NCBI GenBank assembly: GCA_004352715.1
Contig: SCFE01000022.1
Location: 6,986-70,985, forward strand
From: Hofstenia miamia
Lineage: Eukaryota; Xenacoelomorpha; Acoela
DNA length: 64,000 nt
Direction: 5' to 3'
The position numbers and the translations under genes are program-made. The notes under the pieces are model-generated. The model searched no databases. It was not told the origin of the DNA and worked only from the letters and a program-made list of their open reading frames with translations. Shown one piece after another: positions 20,760 through 34,798 of this stretch; within the stretch, counting starts at the first letter, position 1; each line of letters begins with the position of its first letter.

Positions 20760-21674
20760 GATTCCAATACGCCAATATGGCAAAGCCTTCATGCAATCAT
20801 AACAGTAGTAGTGGGTACATCTCTTAATGCCCTCATCTTGTTTACATTCTGTGCTTCAAAGCAATTCCGAAAAAATTTTAGCAACGTTTTATTTTCCAGC
20901 CTTGCCTTCTGCGATTCCATTACCCTGCTTTTGTATTCTTATCGCTTTGCTCTGGAAGAACACCTACCAATGCCAAGAGGAAATGCAGGTAAATTTTACT
21001 GCACTATAGTAAAGACAGGCTATATTATGTGGGTAATGGTGATTGACTCAATGTATCATGTACTCTTAATAACAATTGACAGATATTTATGCGTATTCTA
21101 CCCAATTTATTATAAGAACTTAGTGAAGAACAGATGGTGGCGATTTATTTCAATTTTCACTGTATACTTTATTGGAGTCCCACAAATGTATCCCTACCTT
21201 TTCTATGCTTCGTACGTAGAAGATCTTAAGAAATGTGTAATTACTTTCCATGAACAATCATCACTTTTTTTCAAGGCTTTGGCTTGGCATGTTCCATTCA
21301 CATCTATTAGCCCTTTCATCATAATCCATGTTCTATATGGCAGAATCATTTGGTTTATTATACGCAAAAAGAAAGTCAACAAAACGGATGCAGTGACAAA
21401 ATCAAATAGAAAACTAACAACTTTATGTCTTCTTTTAGTAGTAGAATTTACTATATGCACTGCACCCGATTTTATATCAAGTGTGATCTATTTTTTTGAT
21501 GTTGCTTATAACCTTGGCTTTCACCATGGGTTTGATACTACAATTAGTCGCATTGGCATACAGTTGATTTTTTCTTCTTCCGCGCTAAATCCTTTAATTT
21601 ACACCCTTCAAAGCAGTAGTTTTCAAAAATACTTTAGAATTTCGATTTCAACTATGGTGAAGAAGGTGATGTAA
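20760..21674 (+). CDS. Rhodopsin-class 7TM receptor, paralogue 1
   Basis: The frame is open from 20760 to TAA at 21672-21674 (about 304 codons). Numbering from the GTG at 20811: D35 in TM2, C64 before TM3, 'DRY' at 90-92 ending TM3, paired C142 in the second extracellular loop, P162 and P168 in TM5, 'ICTAP' with P219 in TM6, and 'NPLIY' at 260-264 in TM7. All seven helices are present with a short basic tail. It is a class A G-protein-coupled receptor at the plasma membrane; the ligand is unknown. The start is a problem. Alignment with the paralogue at 47.3 kb puts the initiator ATG at a TTG here (about 20740) and shows a 1-base loss before the first helix, and no in-frame ATG precedes TM1. 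It is either 5'-damaged or uses an upstream exon (an AG acceptor at 20759-20760 is possible). Confidence 0.8.
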   Translation, partial: DSNTPIWQSLHAIITVVVGTSLNALILFTFCASKQFRKNFSNVLFSSLAFCDSITLLLYSYRFALEEHLPMPRGNAGKFYCTIVKTGYIMWVMVIDSMYHVLLITIDRYLCVFYPIYYKNLVKNRWWRFISIFTVYFIGVPQMYPYLFYASYVEDLKKCVITFHEQSSLFFKALAWHVPFTSISPFIIIHVLYGRIIWFIIRKKKVNKTDAVTKSNRKLTTLCLLLVVEFTICTAPDFISSVIYFFDVAYNLGFHHGFDTTISRIGIQLIFSSSALNPLIYTLQSSSFQKYFRISISTMVKKVM

Positions 21675-21812
21675 GTACGCATCAGTGGCTGCCATTTTTC
21701 ACATACTAATACATATAGAAACTTAGAAATATATAGTTTAAAAAAATAATTTGGAATAGAGCTAAAATATTGGTTTATGGGAAAATACTTTAAAATATTC
21801 GATGTCGCCACT

Positions 21813-24800
21813 CAGCAAATTGAAAATTGAAAAACTTAGAAAGACGTATTAGGTTTGACACAAGTCTTGCCAAGATGAGTAAGTCTTGTAAATCTTGGCA
21901 AGTAAAATGTATGTTATTGACAAGAATTATAAGTATATAATGCAAGTAACATGCATGTTTTTTGCTAGAAGATTAGTTTCACTAGCTATCATGTGTGTGT
22001 CATTTTTAAAAAAATTATTGTCATTATAAACTGTTTTTAAATGTTAATTTACTATGCATGTTTGCATATGATGTTAAACTTTACCATTTAGCTGTTAAAG
22101 TACTTACACACTTTCAAAACTATATGAGATTATTTACAATTTCAATCAAGTCTTACAAGTTTTGGAAAACATGTATGTAATGTTGATCAATTTTTAGAGA
22201 CTTCAAAATATGAAATTTACTTGGAAAATTTATTTTTTAATTCGGGCCTCACAGATTTTTTCGCAATACAACTTAAAATACTTATGAGGATATTATCGCA
22301 AAAATGTATACATTCGTTCAAATTTCCTGAAAAACTTTTTAAAAAAATTATTTTCAGCAATATAGTTAGAGAATGAATAAAATTACGGAACCAAAGAGTT
22401 ATTAATTATTATTTTAATCACTTAGCCACTAAAACAATTTTTAAAATGAGTATAACAATCATATATATTTATGGCTTTTATGGGCATAACTATAGAGTTT
22501 AATGCATAACAACAATGTCTACTCGACTTTGCCAAACTTCTGATTTTGAAAATATGATGTTTCTAGCAAACCAACCCTTTGTATAAGAAAGCTTAGAAAA
22601 TGGCAGCGTAATTCCATTAATAGTGAAAAAGAAATATATATAATTCAAATTGAAGGCTATCAATATATTGAATGCAATGCGAGATGAGAGTTTATTCTTA
22701 GCAATTTGCCTTAGAACTCAGCAATTAGAATAAGCTTCGTACATTTCAGAAGCAGGGACGTACGCAGGATTTTTTGACAGGGGGGAATCATCGTCATTAC
22801 CCAATGCGAAAATTTTTGAAAAATATTGAGAAAATTGCCCTAAAAATGCATTTCACGATCCTAGATTTTAAATTTTTCAATTTTTTACTAAAAATTTTTT
22901 GATTTATCCAGTCAAAATCAATTTTGGAAACCTGACGGGGAGCATTCCACCATGATTTATGGAGATGACGTGTTGGGGTACACACACATGCCAAATCCTA
23001 ACTGACATTACACAAAAAATATATTTTAAAATTGTATGTAACTTAAATTTGATTTCATATATTACTCTTAAATAATAGCATCAAGTAGTAAATTCAAGGA
23101 AAATGGTATTTTTGATAATATTATTTTTTTCAAAATAAAGCAATGACTTTAAACGCTCTCTAAATGAAAATAATTTGCATTCAATTGCATTCAAGAAATG
23201 AGCCTTCATAAATATTAAGGAATTGCTAATACCCCAACTAGGTGCTAATTACACTAAAAAAAAATTTCAAATTTGATAAGAATTGGAAAATAGTAAAAGT
23301 TTAATGATGACTTATATGAATGAACTGAATGATATTCCAACAAAAATCATTAATCGCATGACTGAAGTTGTTGATATATTATGAGGTGTATTCAGTAGGT
23401 TATATAACTATGTGTGTAATTTAAGATGAATGGGTGTCATTTTAATGTTTGTATTAATGATTTATTTCCAAAATGAAATCTTTGAAAGTGTCTCATTTTT
23501 TAAACCATAATTTAAATTTTTTGTTTCTAGAATTCCAATTCACCACATATTCACATATTCTTCAGGTTGGCTTATTCTGCTTACAGAAGTAAGTTTATAC
23601 ACTTTCTACGAAATCTGAGTGCTTAATTGAACGTTTTAAGAGATCGTGTGATAGTTAGGTAATCAAAGGAGATTGAGAATAGACATCTCTTTTCCAAACC
23701 TAGAAATATTTTAACTGTCAAATTGATTAATATCACGGTGTGTATACTTAAGTGATTTGTATGTGCGAAGCCATACAAATTTGCTTAACATTTTTTTAAT
23801 ATGCTCTCTCTAGAGTCAATCGAATTAGAAATCAAAATTGTACCCTACGGTGCTTCAAAATTGTCTGGAACAACGGTGTTATAACCTATAGCACGCGACC
23901 AAAGATGTTTCTATGATACACCTTACTCTTGTTGCATAACTTCAGCTTATTTCGAAGAAATTTGTTAGTAAATACAAATTTTGCGAATATTTCTGTTACT
24001 TTAAAAAATTTCGGAAATATCAAAAATATCAAGATTTATTAAATCAAATTGAAATTTAATGATATTTATCCATCCTTAGTTCTTCAATTATTATATAAAA
24101 ATAATAAAACCCAGAATGTTTTAGGCAATGAGTGTTTGCAATTTTGCTTCACAATGTGCTTTTGAAACCGCATGTTCTTTATTATATAGGACTTTGGTGA
24201 GCATTTGGGTGAAGAACTTTGGGATAAAACAAGGAGAATCAAGTGCCTTCTAGATCCCCATAACCAGTTCTTGATTACTGATAATGATTCGATATGCTTC
24301 TTTGGATAACTAAGACAAAGAGCTTAGTAGGGCCTCCCAATAAAGTGATTTAACTCCTCTCAAATAAGTTAATCATTCATTATCTGCCTATGTGGTTTGT
24401 AATAATCTTGGAGTATCCCTAGTCTTTGCTATGGCGTCTCTAGGTTATATAATAATAGAATATGGATATTTTGCTTTGGTTCCATTTTAATTGTTTGGCA
24501 CAGGTTGCAATCATTTAGTTATTTTATTTAGATGAATGCAAAAAAATTTTCTCATTTGCAAATAATGTAAGTGCTGCTGCTACAACTCAAGGAGAAAAGT
24601 CATAAGTATAAAAACTTGAATATGTTCATTTTTGTTAAATGAATATGTAAACATGAATGCGTTTATAATTTTATTTTGCTTATACTTTTATTTTAAAAGT
24701 GACGAAATTATGTTTGATTTTATTTTTTAGTAGCATATCATACAAATTCAATATAGATAGCTTAAATTTCATAAATTTAATACCGATTTTCTACTAATTG

Positions 24801-24948
24801 CATGTAAGTTAGTCCATAATGTCACATCTAAGCAATGTGCAAGACTTGCACATCTTGCTTATCTTTTTAAGCAACGTGCAATTTGCTTGCCAAGTTTTTG
24901 TATAACTACTTGAAAGTTTTTCGAAGAATGGCAATCTTCAATCTGCTG
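21813..24948. mobile_element. 3.1-kb segment bounded by inverted repeats
   Basis: The left end CAGCAAATTGAAAATTG (21813) and the reverse complement of the right end, CAGCAGATTGAAGATTG (24948), match at 15 of 17 bases. Further inside, both ends carry 'caagtcttgc' and 'cttggcaag' words in opposite orientation. No target duplication is visible and no transposase is seen inside. At 22756-22800 it includes a GC-rich 'gggacgtacgcaggatttt' patch of a kind common in interspersed repeats. It begins 140 bases after receptor 1. Confidence 0.35.
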
Positions 24949-25482
24949 GGTATTTTGTTATTATAAACCGATTTGAGTATAGCCTATAATGTACACATCA
25001 AAATCGTTTTCTTAAAAATGTATGAATGTTTTCATTTTTATTAAGCACATTTTTTTGATCTTTTGACATCTCCATTAGAATTTTGTATGCACGTATTCAA
25101 CATCTCAGAAATGTTGGTATTAAGAATTTACACGAGGCCTATTACATAGGTAGGTAATGGTAGTGATGTTATTTATTAATATTGCTGCAGTTAAGTCGTT
25201 AGGTAGGGGTCAACCTGTCCTGTCCAGTCTTCAGGTGGAATACCAAAAAGCCTCTTTCCAAGCCAATTCATTAAAAGAGGATAAACAAGTTTTAGAGATG
25301 AGATCAATCACTATAGGAAAGAAAAAGGCGTTAGTGAAGCGCTGAAATATTTACTAACCAAGAAAAAGTATAAGTGTTTACGCAATTATACTCTATATTC
25401 TAGCACTCTAAAATCTTTACTTTGATGACGCAATTTATTATGTCCAACTGAACAATGGCAAAAGAAACACGTCTTTATTACT

Positions 25483-26151
25483 AGGGTTGGGCGAATCTCA
25501 CCTTTTTTACAGGAATCAATTTGAAACGAGTGTTTTCTATGGCCAAATTTTTTAGTGAGCACGAATATGTAAGAATCCTTGACATACAACAACTTCTGAT
25601 GATCGGATCATGCAAAAATAGAAATTACCTTACTTTCATATTATCGCACAAAGCAAAAAAACCATGAATTTCGGATGTAAGTATAAACTGCTAACAGGAG
25701 TTTGGTGGTTTTCGTCAAAAACCAGTTCGTATTATTTTACGTATAATATTTTGTTCTTTTGTTTTCAAACATATTCAAAATATTCATTCTTTTATTTAAA
25801 ATTCAAGCATGTGCATTTGAATGTGTTTTTAATGAAATTTTTTATAATTTGATGCATTTTCACACTTTTTCCACAGTAAATATATCGGCCAACTTGGAAA
25901 ATGGGTGTCGGAATACTCTGAGACTCTCAAATATATTTTCAGGTTTCCTGTTTACCTCAAAGACTTAGGTATAGACAGCAAGAGTTTAATTCTATACCTA
26001 TTAGTTGCAGAGGTATTGTTTTATTGCACATTTTACATTTTTTTCAATCCGGAAATCAGGAGTAAAAAATTAATACAGATTCGTCCTCAGTGGACAATTT
26101 GGCTATTAAAAACACCCGTTTCAAAATTTTTATCAGATTCGCCCAACTCTA
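25483..26151. mobile_element. hAT-type MITE with long inverted repeats (669 bp)
   Basis: The left end AGGGTTGGGCGAATCT and the reverse complement of the right end, TAGAGTTGGGCGAATCT, pair, with similarity continuing for about 90 bases ('gaaacgagtgttttctatggccaaatt' against 'gaaacgggtgtttttaatagccaaatt'; only part of each quoted arm is needed for the match). A perfect 8-bp direct repeat 'ttattact' flanks it (25475-25482 and 26152-26159). It has no coding capacity. Confidence 0.75.
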
Positions 26152-26832
26152 TTATTACTGTCAGCTCTCTTTGCCATTCTTCAGTTTGACATAACATCAC
26201 ATCATCAGAATAGATATCATTCATTAGTAACAATACTATGATAAATGCAAATATCAGTTTATTTAAATAGCAGCATCGCATTGTGGATATTCTAAGCAGT
26301 ATTTTTTATCTATTCTAAAATCAGTGGCCCTGACTTTTTTTATTATTATTATTATGCACACCAATGATTGAACATTAGTACTAACAGCCATGTTATCCAA
26401 TATTTCGATGATACAATCATATGCTATTCAAGAAGGAGGTTGAATATAGTGTTAAAACATTGAAAATAATTGATTTCCATTCTTTCAATATTTGCTTCTT
26501 AAATTGACTGTTGAACGAAATTTTTCATCTTAAACTAAAGATAATTAACAAATTGTTACTGAAAAATGACTAATCTGAATGATACCGATTACAAGAAGTC
26601 GATAATTTTAAATATTTGTGAATTATATGTGACTTATTACTTACCTTTTAATAGTAATTCAAAATTATCATTAAAATGTAAAGGACATTCCAAAATTTAT
26701 GCCTAATAAACGTTGAAATTCACAATAGTTTTGTAGCACTTTTTATGGCTATCTTCTCTGTGCTGGCATCCATTGAAATGTCTATTTCAATATTTGAAGA
26801 AATTGGTATTCACAATTAATTTTGTCAGTTAA

Positions 26833-27082
26833 CCCTTTTAACACGGATGGTACATATATGTACCATTTAACTTTTCTAACACCATAACGGTAGCAATATA
26901 CTAGTATACAGAACCCAATGGTACAATAATATAAGTTAAAAAATACAATGGTAAATATATGTACCACATTAAAATTTTGTCCCATTTAATAGTAATCATC
27001 ATAAACTTTACATTATATGTCTTAGCCATCTAGAATCTAAAAACAATAATAATTACAGAAAAAAAATTTCGGGTTGAAAGGG
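26833..27082. mobile_element. TTAA-flanked MITE (piggyBac-type, 250 bp)
   Basis: It is flanked by TTAA (26829-26832 and 27083-27086). Its ends CCCTTTTAACAC and the complementary GGGTTGAAAGGG form piggyBac-like termini. A perfect 16-base palindrome GGTACATATATGTACC lies at 26849-26864, with a near copy at 26950-26965. It is non-coding and would have been moved by a piggyBac transposase, relics of which lie at 14.4 and 46.5 kb. Confidence 0.65.
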
Positions 27083-27531
27083 TTAAAATAGTAGCAACAA
27101 CTTTTCTGTTATTATTAAAATGTTTTGGTAAAATCTATATTAAGTGTTAATATGTGTAGAAACGAAATATTTAATTATTATTGCACCTTCTTTGGAATTA
27201 TTGCATGCACATTAAGATACAATGAGTGCATTAAGGACAACACATGTTTCAGTAGTTTTGGAAGTCTTGATAACTTTCAATGGTATTCTTGATTTTTTAA
27301 GGGTTGCCTGCAAATGGAAGTCTTAGGAAAAATTGAAGTAATTCAAAGATTATATACTTAATTCATTATTGTGCAAATAACGATTTTTCCATTCCAATTG
27401 TGAATTTCCTATTCTCTTGCCTTATGCATCACTTACTAAAAAGGTACTTGTATATCTCAAAGTAAGCCTCCTATCAAAGCTTGGATTACATTTGAATGAT
27501 CTATTTATTCATTTAGGTTAAAATTACTATA

Positions 27532-27705
27532 TATATATATANNNNNNNNNNNNNNNNNNNNNNNNNNNNNNNNNNNNNNNNNNNNNNNNNNNNNNNNNNN
27601 NNNNNNNNNNNNNNNNNNNNNNNNNNNNNNNNNNNNNNNNNNNNNNNNNNNNNNNNNNNNNNNNNNNNNNNNNNNNNNNNNNNNNNNNNNNNNNNNNNNN
27701 NNNNN

Positions 27706-27736
<31 letters not shown>
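27532..27736. repeat. (TA)n around a gap
   Basis: TA repeats stand on both sides of 164 N (27542-27705), so the gap is within or next to a long TA array. Confidence 0.85.
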
Positions 27737-27744
<8 letters not shown>

Positions 27745-30700
27745 ATTTCATTAAATATTTAAATATATCATGTTATTTCCAACATTAGATAGTTCAAGCA
27801 AACCGTTAATTTTCCATTAAATACAAAATACAAGGAGAAATTGTTCTTATATATTTCTTCAAAATTCCAGGTGAATCAAATTTTTGAAACCATTTTGTGT
27901 GGTATCAAGCAGCACATCATTACAAGATCTATAAATACGACCACTATGCAATTCTTAGAATGATCTTTATAAATATTGAAATTCATAAATTTAGACTGCC
28001 ATTACGAGCAGGCTTAGTCTAAACATCTAATTAAAAGGACTTGTAAACAAGAATTGATAATAATTTATCAAAATGTATTACACATATATACATTAGTTAT
28101 GCATAACAAGCTCTAACGTCGAGACCAATGTTATGGGCAGCATACAAGGCATTGTGAGTTCCAAGTAATCACAGAGTCTTGGACATGTCAATATGTTTTA
28201 CACTTGGTGTAACATAAGTGATTATTGGAAAATGCCTGTTTTGAACATGTACCAGCAACTTTCAGGATTTAAAAATTTGGCTACATGTGTATATGACTGT
28301 ATTTGTAACATGATATAGATTTTGAATTAGGCTGGTAACGTGTTTAGTAAATTACAGTATATTTTATAGAGCTACCCCCAAATAGAAGTAAGAATTTTCC
28401 GCTAGTTACTGAACCATTTTTATCATCATCAAAATTCCGATCAATGAACACCAATAGTTTTAAATTCTGTACTGAAATTTGAAAAGTTCATGCTGACAAC
28501 AGTTGTTTTCTTGTCATTTTAATTGGACATGACTTTATCAAGAAAAACAATAAGTGTGTCTGTAAACAAAATCAAAGGCTTTTTCTATACGTAAATTGAT
28601 AATCCCTTTCAAGAGAATAATGTCAAACTGAATTCTTTTCAAAAAACTTGAATTTTTCTAAAATTATAATTATCAATAAGTATCACCTATTAAAGAAAAT
28701 ATTTTATAAGATGATTTGGGAAAATTTTCTGCTGATAAAATTTCCAACCAACATTTGAATGCACTGAGCACTTTCCCAAATTGTCTTACCAAAATATTCA
28801 TAATAGTCTATTAGAATGTGCTGAAAATAATTTTCCCTAAATAAATGCAAATATATATGATACCTGATTGTCAAATGTGATATTTTTAGGCTTCAATTAA
28901 ATAATTTTACATTTATATATTTTTATCTTTTACTGGGGTGTGTTTTAGAATGGATTTCACAATTGTAAATCATTAAATAATCAATGGAAATGAATTTGTA
29001 TTTAAAAATAGAAAAATGGATTAAATTAAAAGAACTTTAGAAAATTAGAAAATATATATATAAGTAAATGACCTTAAATTTAAAATGCAAAGACCTTGGA
29101 GATGGAACAGTTCTTTTAATGTAAATAGTAATAAATTAATCGTCTGCAGACATATAGGCTACAACATCTTAATACATATAGATTAATGATCGTAAGAGGC
29201 ATTTTCAATTGCCAAAGATTTAATATTTCTTCACATTTTAAATCATTTTAAAATTCTTCAACTCAATACGTGCATATCAGTTTCATAAACACTACAATTT
29301 CGTTAGTCTACTCTCAGAAATTTTAAAAATAATATTTTGGATCATATTTAAGTGCAAATATTTCCGAAAAATCGAGTTTGAGTTTTGACGTTTTGTGTTG
29401 AAAACAACTTTTAAATATAAACCATTTAAGAATTGTATACTACATTCAAAATACAATTGCCTACTGTTAATTGAATACAATTGAAATCTCCATATTCTAA
29501 TGTTTTAAAAGTTTCAATATTGACATATATTTTCCAAATGTACTTTGACAAAAACTGTTTTATGAATATTTCATTTTTGACAACTTCATACTGTGATATA
29601 ATATAGTTATATATATAATAACATGTTATGGAAATTTCATGAGTAGAGTCATAATTTATTTTTTGTAGGTTAAACCTGAAATTTATTTAGCAGTATCTTT
29701 GCAAAGCAATAGATGAGGATCTGCTTTAATTTCTGTTATATCCATAACAACAAACATAAAACATATTTAAAGTAATTTTTCTATTTTTGCACAATTACCA
29801 AATGAAAATCAAACTCGGTATTGTTAGAAAACTATTTGTCAGAAAAATATTTCGTATATTATTTTAACAGCTAAGTGATATATGTAGAAACGTTCAGAAA
29901 TATTCATAACCTTAGTGTAATTCGATACCCTGCAACAATAAATCTCCAATTTTCAAATGTCAATAACATGTATCATTCATTCCAACTCTAGTCCATGCTA
30001 TGATTTAGCTGCACCTCTTTAGATAGAACCGGTACCCCGGAATCTTAATCCTAGATTCAACACTGTATATAATATATTATGCTGTAGGTCCGATCAATTA
30101 TATTTATTATTCACAAAATTGTATTTTCTTCAATTAAGAGTATTTGATACAGATATTTTTTCCTATTATTTAATCGATAGATGGCGTCCAAAATATATTT
30201 TCAACCTAAATTATAAAAGTGCAAATAAATTGAAGTAGATTTATATATATATATATATATATAAAATATTATATTTTGACAATTAGATTATTGCAATAAA
30301 TTCATCTTCCAATATTATACTTATCAAATAATTTTTATTATTAAGATATAGATGTATTTTAGTAATATGTTACTAAGCAGTGTCCATAAATGTCCTATAG
30401 TATCTACAATGTATAATGCATTAAATGATTTCATTGGCATTAGTAAATTTCATAAGAAACGGATATTTTTTATTTACAAAATGTTCTTGTTTCAGCATGA
30501 TATTAATGTTTAATCGTGCCTCTTAAAAAGCAACAATAAGGAATAATAAATTATTTTCTAATGTAATGTAGAATGCTCTTCCATAGCAGTTAAGAGCTTA
30601 AAAGATTAAAAATTTTCAAGTTATAATTGAAATTTACAGTAATTTTCTCAACGTTTACATATGGGCATCAAAGAACACCCTTTATTAGTAAAAATCTCTT

Positions 30701-33700
30701 CCATAAAAAATAATTTTCTATCTAATTTAGCAAAATGAAGATGATGATGTTAATAAATAAAATTTAGAGAAATTCTTAATTTCCTATAGCATTGTATCAA
30801 CAAATCATGAAAACGAATATAAAAAAATGGTTCAGGCCTCTTTTTAAAATTGGAACTCTTAGGTATTGACACATATATGGGTAAATCTGCCCATTTGTGG
30901 TAAAGAGCATTCCTGGGCTTGGATAGATATTTTTTGAAAAACATTGTGATGCTCTCCATGCCTCTTGGGAGCAACTACAAATATCAAATATAATATTTTT
31001 AATAGATGAACAACCCAAATGTAATTAATGTGTGCCATTCACAATGTCAGACTTCGTGGATGAAGGCATAAGAACTGAGGACTTCTGAGGCAAAATATTT
31101 TTCACATAAATTTTTATAAGTGGTATGATGCTTCTTTGTTGTTTGGTTGACGGGGTATCACATTGGAAAATATTTGTGCTACAAAATAACAGTATCTCAC
31201 TCTTCTAACCTTAAATAGCTTCGCCTCCATTTAGGCAGACAAACCGCTAAAAATTTCTAAAAAAATTTTTTTCAAACCCATTAGAAAATTTGCAAATCTT
31301 AAGGTTTGAGAGTGTCTATTAGCGAACGTGTTTTAATGGAAATTTGTCCTAATGTCTAATACTTGAAAAGAAAACTTTAATTGAAAATTCCGATCTTATA
31401 AATAGTTTTTGCTCAGTTATATACAATGCTTAAAGGCTATGTGATTAACATAGCCCCATTGGGTTATGAAATGTGCAAACTCAGATGATCATCACCAAAT
31501 GTGCCTGCGAATGCAAACTTCGAGTAGCAGTGTTCTTCAATAGGATTGCGGTAGGTCACGGGACAGGGGGACGATTTTCTATCTGGGTGGTACTTTAAAA
31601 TTTTTGATATCGTCATTAGTTTTCTTAGTAAACAAGGTTAAAAATGTGTTAAAGGATCAAGAAAATATTTCAAAAATTCCCTGATTGCTTAACATAATAT
31701 TATTTTTAAATTCAAACAAAATTATGTTTAACTATGTTTGAAATTTATGGAGTAAAAATTCATGACAAGACATTAAAATCTAATAAAATCTTGCTAACCC
31801 CAATCTAAGTTATTAGTATAGCCACACTGTTTCTTGCATATCTACAGTAATATACAACTCAAATGCATAATTGTTTGAAAAAACAAACAGATATCATGTT
31901 TGACAACAATAGATTGTAATAAGTTTAAAAGAAACACCAAAATCTTCTTAGTCATTGAGGATTTTAGAAGAAATATATTAATTTATTAGAGATTCAATTG
32001 AAAAGCCTTCATGTGACCACAAACAGGAATTTTTGGTTTGCATAATAGACGAAGTTACATATATGAAAAAGGCAGTTCGCTGACTTCAAATCACGATAAT
32101 TCAAGCTTGTTTCGAACTTTAAATTTACGCACTTATGTGAAAATTGCTTGAAGTAAAACTGATTTTTAAATATGCATGCTAAAACAGACACGTGTTACTT
32201 GATGGTGCACTTGCTTAAAGGATCATTTGTGTACCTCAAAATGAATATCTATAAGCTGATTCAGGCATGAAAACCATTATAGCAGCTTGTAAAATTAAAA
32301 TGAGTTTTGCAAATCCTGAGATCAAACTCGAAATTTCTGACATCGCTTCTCACTAGGGAATGCATTTTCCTTTTATAAGGATAGCAAAAAATGATGTATT
32401 TTTCTAAATTAAGCAGGGATACCTATTTTTTGTAATTAGTTCATTGGATTCACGAAATAAAGGCTGAACTAGATAAAGTCTTTGTGAAACCATTGTCTTC
32501 AGTGTATACAGTACGTAAATTGCCAAATCTGTCAAAGAATGAAAAGATACTGGCTCATGAATTTTGTCAAACAGCATCAGTAGATTTAACTGTAGAACAC
32601 CCATTTCATATATTTTTCTTAGTATGCAATCAACATTTTTGCGTAATTTTTGTTTTTAATTGGCTATTATACATGTCGTAAGGACATATGTGCAGTGGAT
32701 AGTTGGTCTTATTGAGATAAATGCATTTCCTAAACAAAAGCACCATTACTAGAAGTGAACAAGTGTTTCATAGATTCAAAAACTAGCAAGGCCCCTTATA
32801 TCAGGTGAATGATGCTGTGATCGCGCAAGTATTCTGAATATCGTTATGCATAAATCATCTTTAGAAATGATAGATTTGCTTTTAAATATATCACTAAATA
32901 TATTTTAATCTAATCTACTTTATTGTGTATTAGACTAATGCTGTTGTTCTGGGGGATAATTATCCTCCCCAGAGAGGGAATCACCCCCTCCGCCCGTATA
33001 TAATATGCATATTTTGCAACATATTAATTTCTGCTTTTACTAACATGACTAAGTTCAACAAGCAATATAGCACTTGGTTATTGATGGCTTTAAATTTCAT
33101 TAATTTTAACGTACTACACTAACATTGAACAAAGAAGTTCAGTAAGCCATTTCAGGAAACCTATCAAGAAAGTTATTTAGTCACTACATGATAATTAGCC
33201 TCCAAAGTAACTCATCCCGTTACTACTTATGCTATAAATATGCAATTCATTCTTTCTCTGTAGACAGACTGTCCAAACTCATTTTATATCAGCAGAGGTA
33301 GGGTCGCAAGCATTCCCCTTTCCATAACTAAAAGAAAGTCCACAGATGATGATAATCCAATTTCAACATTAATTGGAATTGAGTTATATGATTTAATGCT
33401 TTCAGAAATGTTTAAATTATTAATTTGTTTTAATTTAGACAGGTATAAAATAAATTCATTATTAACTCGAAGATCTATTACGTTTTTGATACATAAATAT
33501 GAAAAATGATCAAGATAATTTTTTAAGCACTAGATATTTTAGTGCTAGAAAATATTGTTGATCTGAATTTTCAACCATTTAAAAATGTGCTGGGGCGTTC
33601 AAGTTGACCAATTATTAGAAACCGCATTGATCACCAGACTCATCATACGAAATAAATACTTGACAAACTTTCCAAATTTGAGGCTAAGTGTATTTTTTAG

Positions 33701-34790
33701 AATTTATGAGAATTATCAGCCAATTACATTCATACACTTATACAAAGTATTTATCTTTAGTTATTTAAAAGAGCAGTTGATCAAATTGCTCTCAAAGTAT
33801 GCAGTACAGTCTAAACAACTGATGTAGAGACTGTCATGATTAACATAAAGCAATCAACTGCCTACAAATTGCATTATATCATTGACATGTCAGTTAACAT
33901 TCTATGTTCAAACTAGTGCAGATAGACAATTATGCCCATTTAGCTTGTTTATACTCCGCAACAATCATCTCAAAATTTTGGCAACAATGAATTATAATTT
34001 AAACATTTTTAATTATGTTAGATTTAAGAATTATTTCTGGTACGAATATAAAAACGTAAAAGATCACAACTGATAATACTAGTCTAAAATTAGTGATAAT
34101 TGGTTATTGAAATGTTGCATATATTATTCTTAGATATATAAATATTTTAATTGTTTATAATAATATTCAATGAAAAGTTAAAATTATTTTATATTGTTTC
34201 AAAAATGTTTGAAATAGTTTTATATACTACTTACAGCGTTTATTTATTCAAATATGCCGGAATTTTATGAATTTACAAATTGTAAAAATTTGGATAATTT
34301 GGCAATTATTTGCCAAATATTTGGAATATTGCCAATTCAGAAAATTACGCATTTTTATCAATTCAGAGATTAATAAATCATAATAGTTTAGAAGTTGGGT
34401 TAAGGTTCATATAGAAACTAAACGTAATTTATCTTTCAAGTAGAGAGCAAGTTGATCACATCCATTTCCTTTGGTGCCTCCCTGTTGTATAATTTCCAAA
34501 GTTATCAGGCAACAGCACGTTTGTGCATTGCCACTAACTTATCCTGAACAATACTGAGGCATTTTGGGTAGGTTGAATTCATGAGATAAAGGCCTATCTG
34601 GTAGCAATGACATTAGATTTTAAAGCATGTAGTGAAAACTTGTTGTAGAGAAGGTTGAATAAATGCATTAGATTGGTGCTGCATTCTTGGCTGGCTTAAC
34701 TCAATTTCAGTAGATAACCTCAGTTCAGCAACAATGTTAATTCAATTCTTTTGAAATTCAAAATGCTTAGTTAATCTTAATACAATAAAC
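27737..34790. other. AT-rich intergenic DNA, no gene seen
   Basis: About 7 kb with only short, motif-free open frames. (TA)9 lies at 30244-30262. At 32949-32972 there is a GC-rich near-palindrome, 'ctggggg' + 'ataattatcc' + 'tccccag', next to a 'ccccctccgcccg' patch, the only compositional outlier here. Confidence 0.5.
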
Positions 34791-34798
34791 ATATCATA

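Noticed and set aside
25157-25345. 62-codon frame.
   Set aside because: No motif, and no conservation evidence within the window; within chance for this length.
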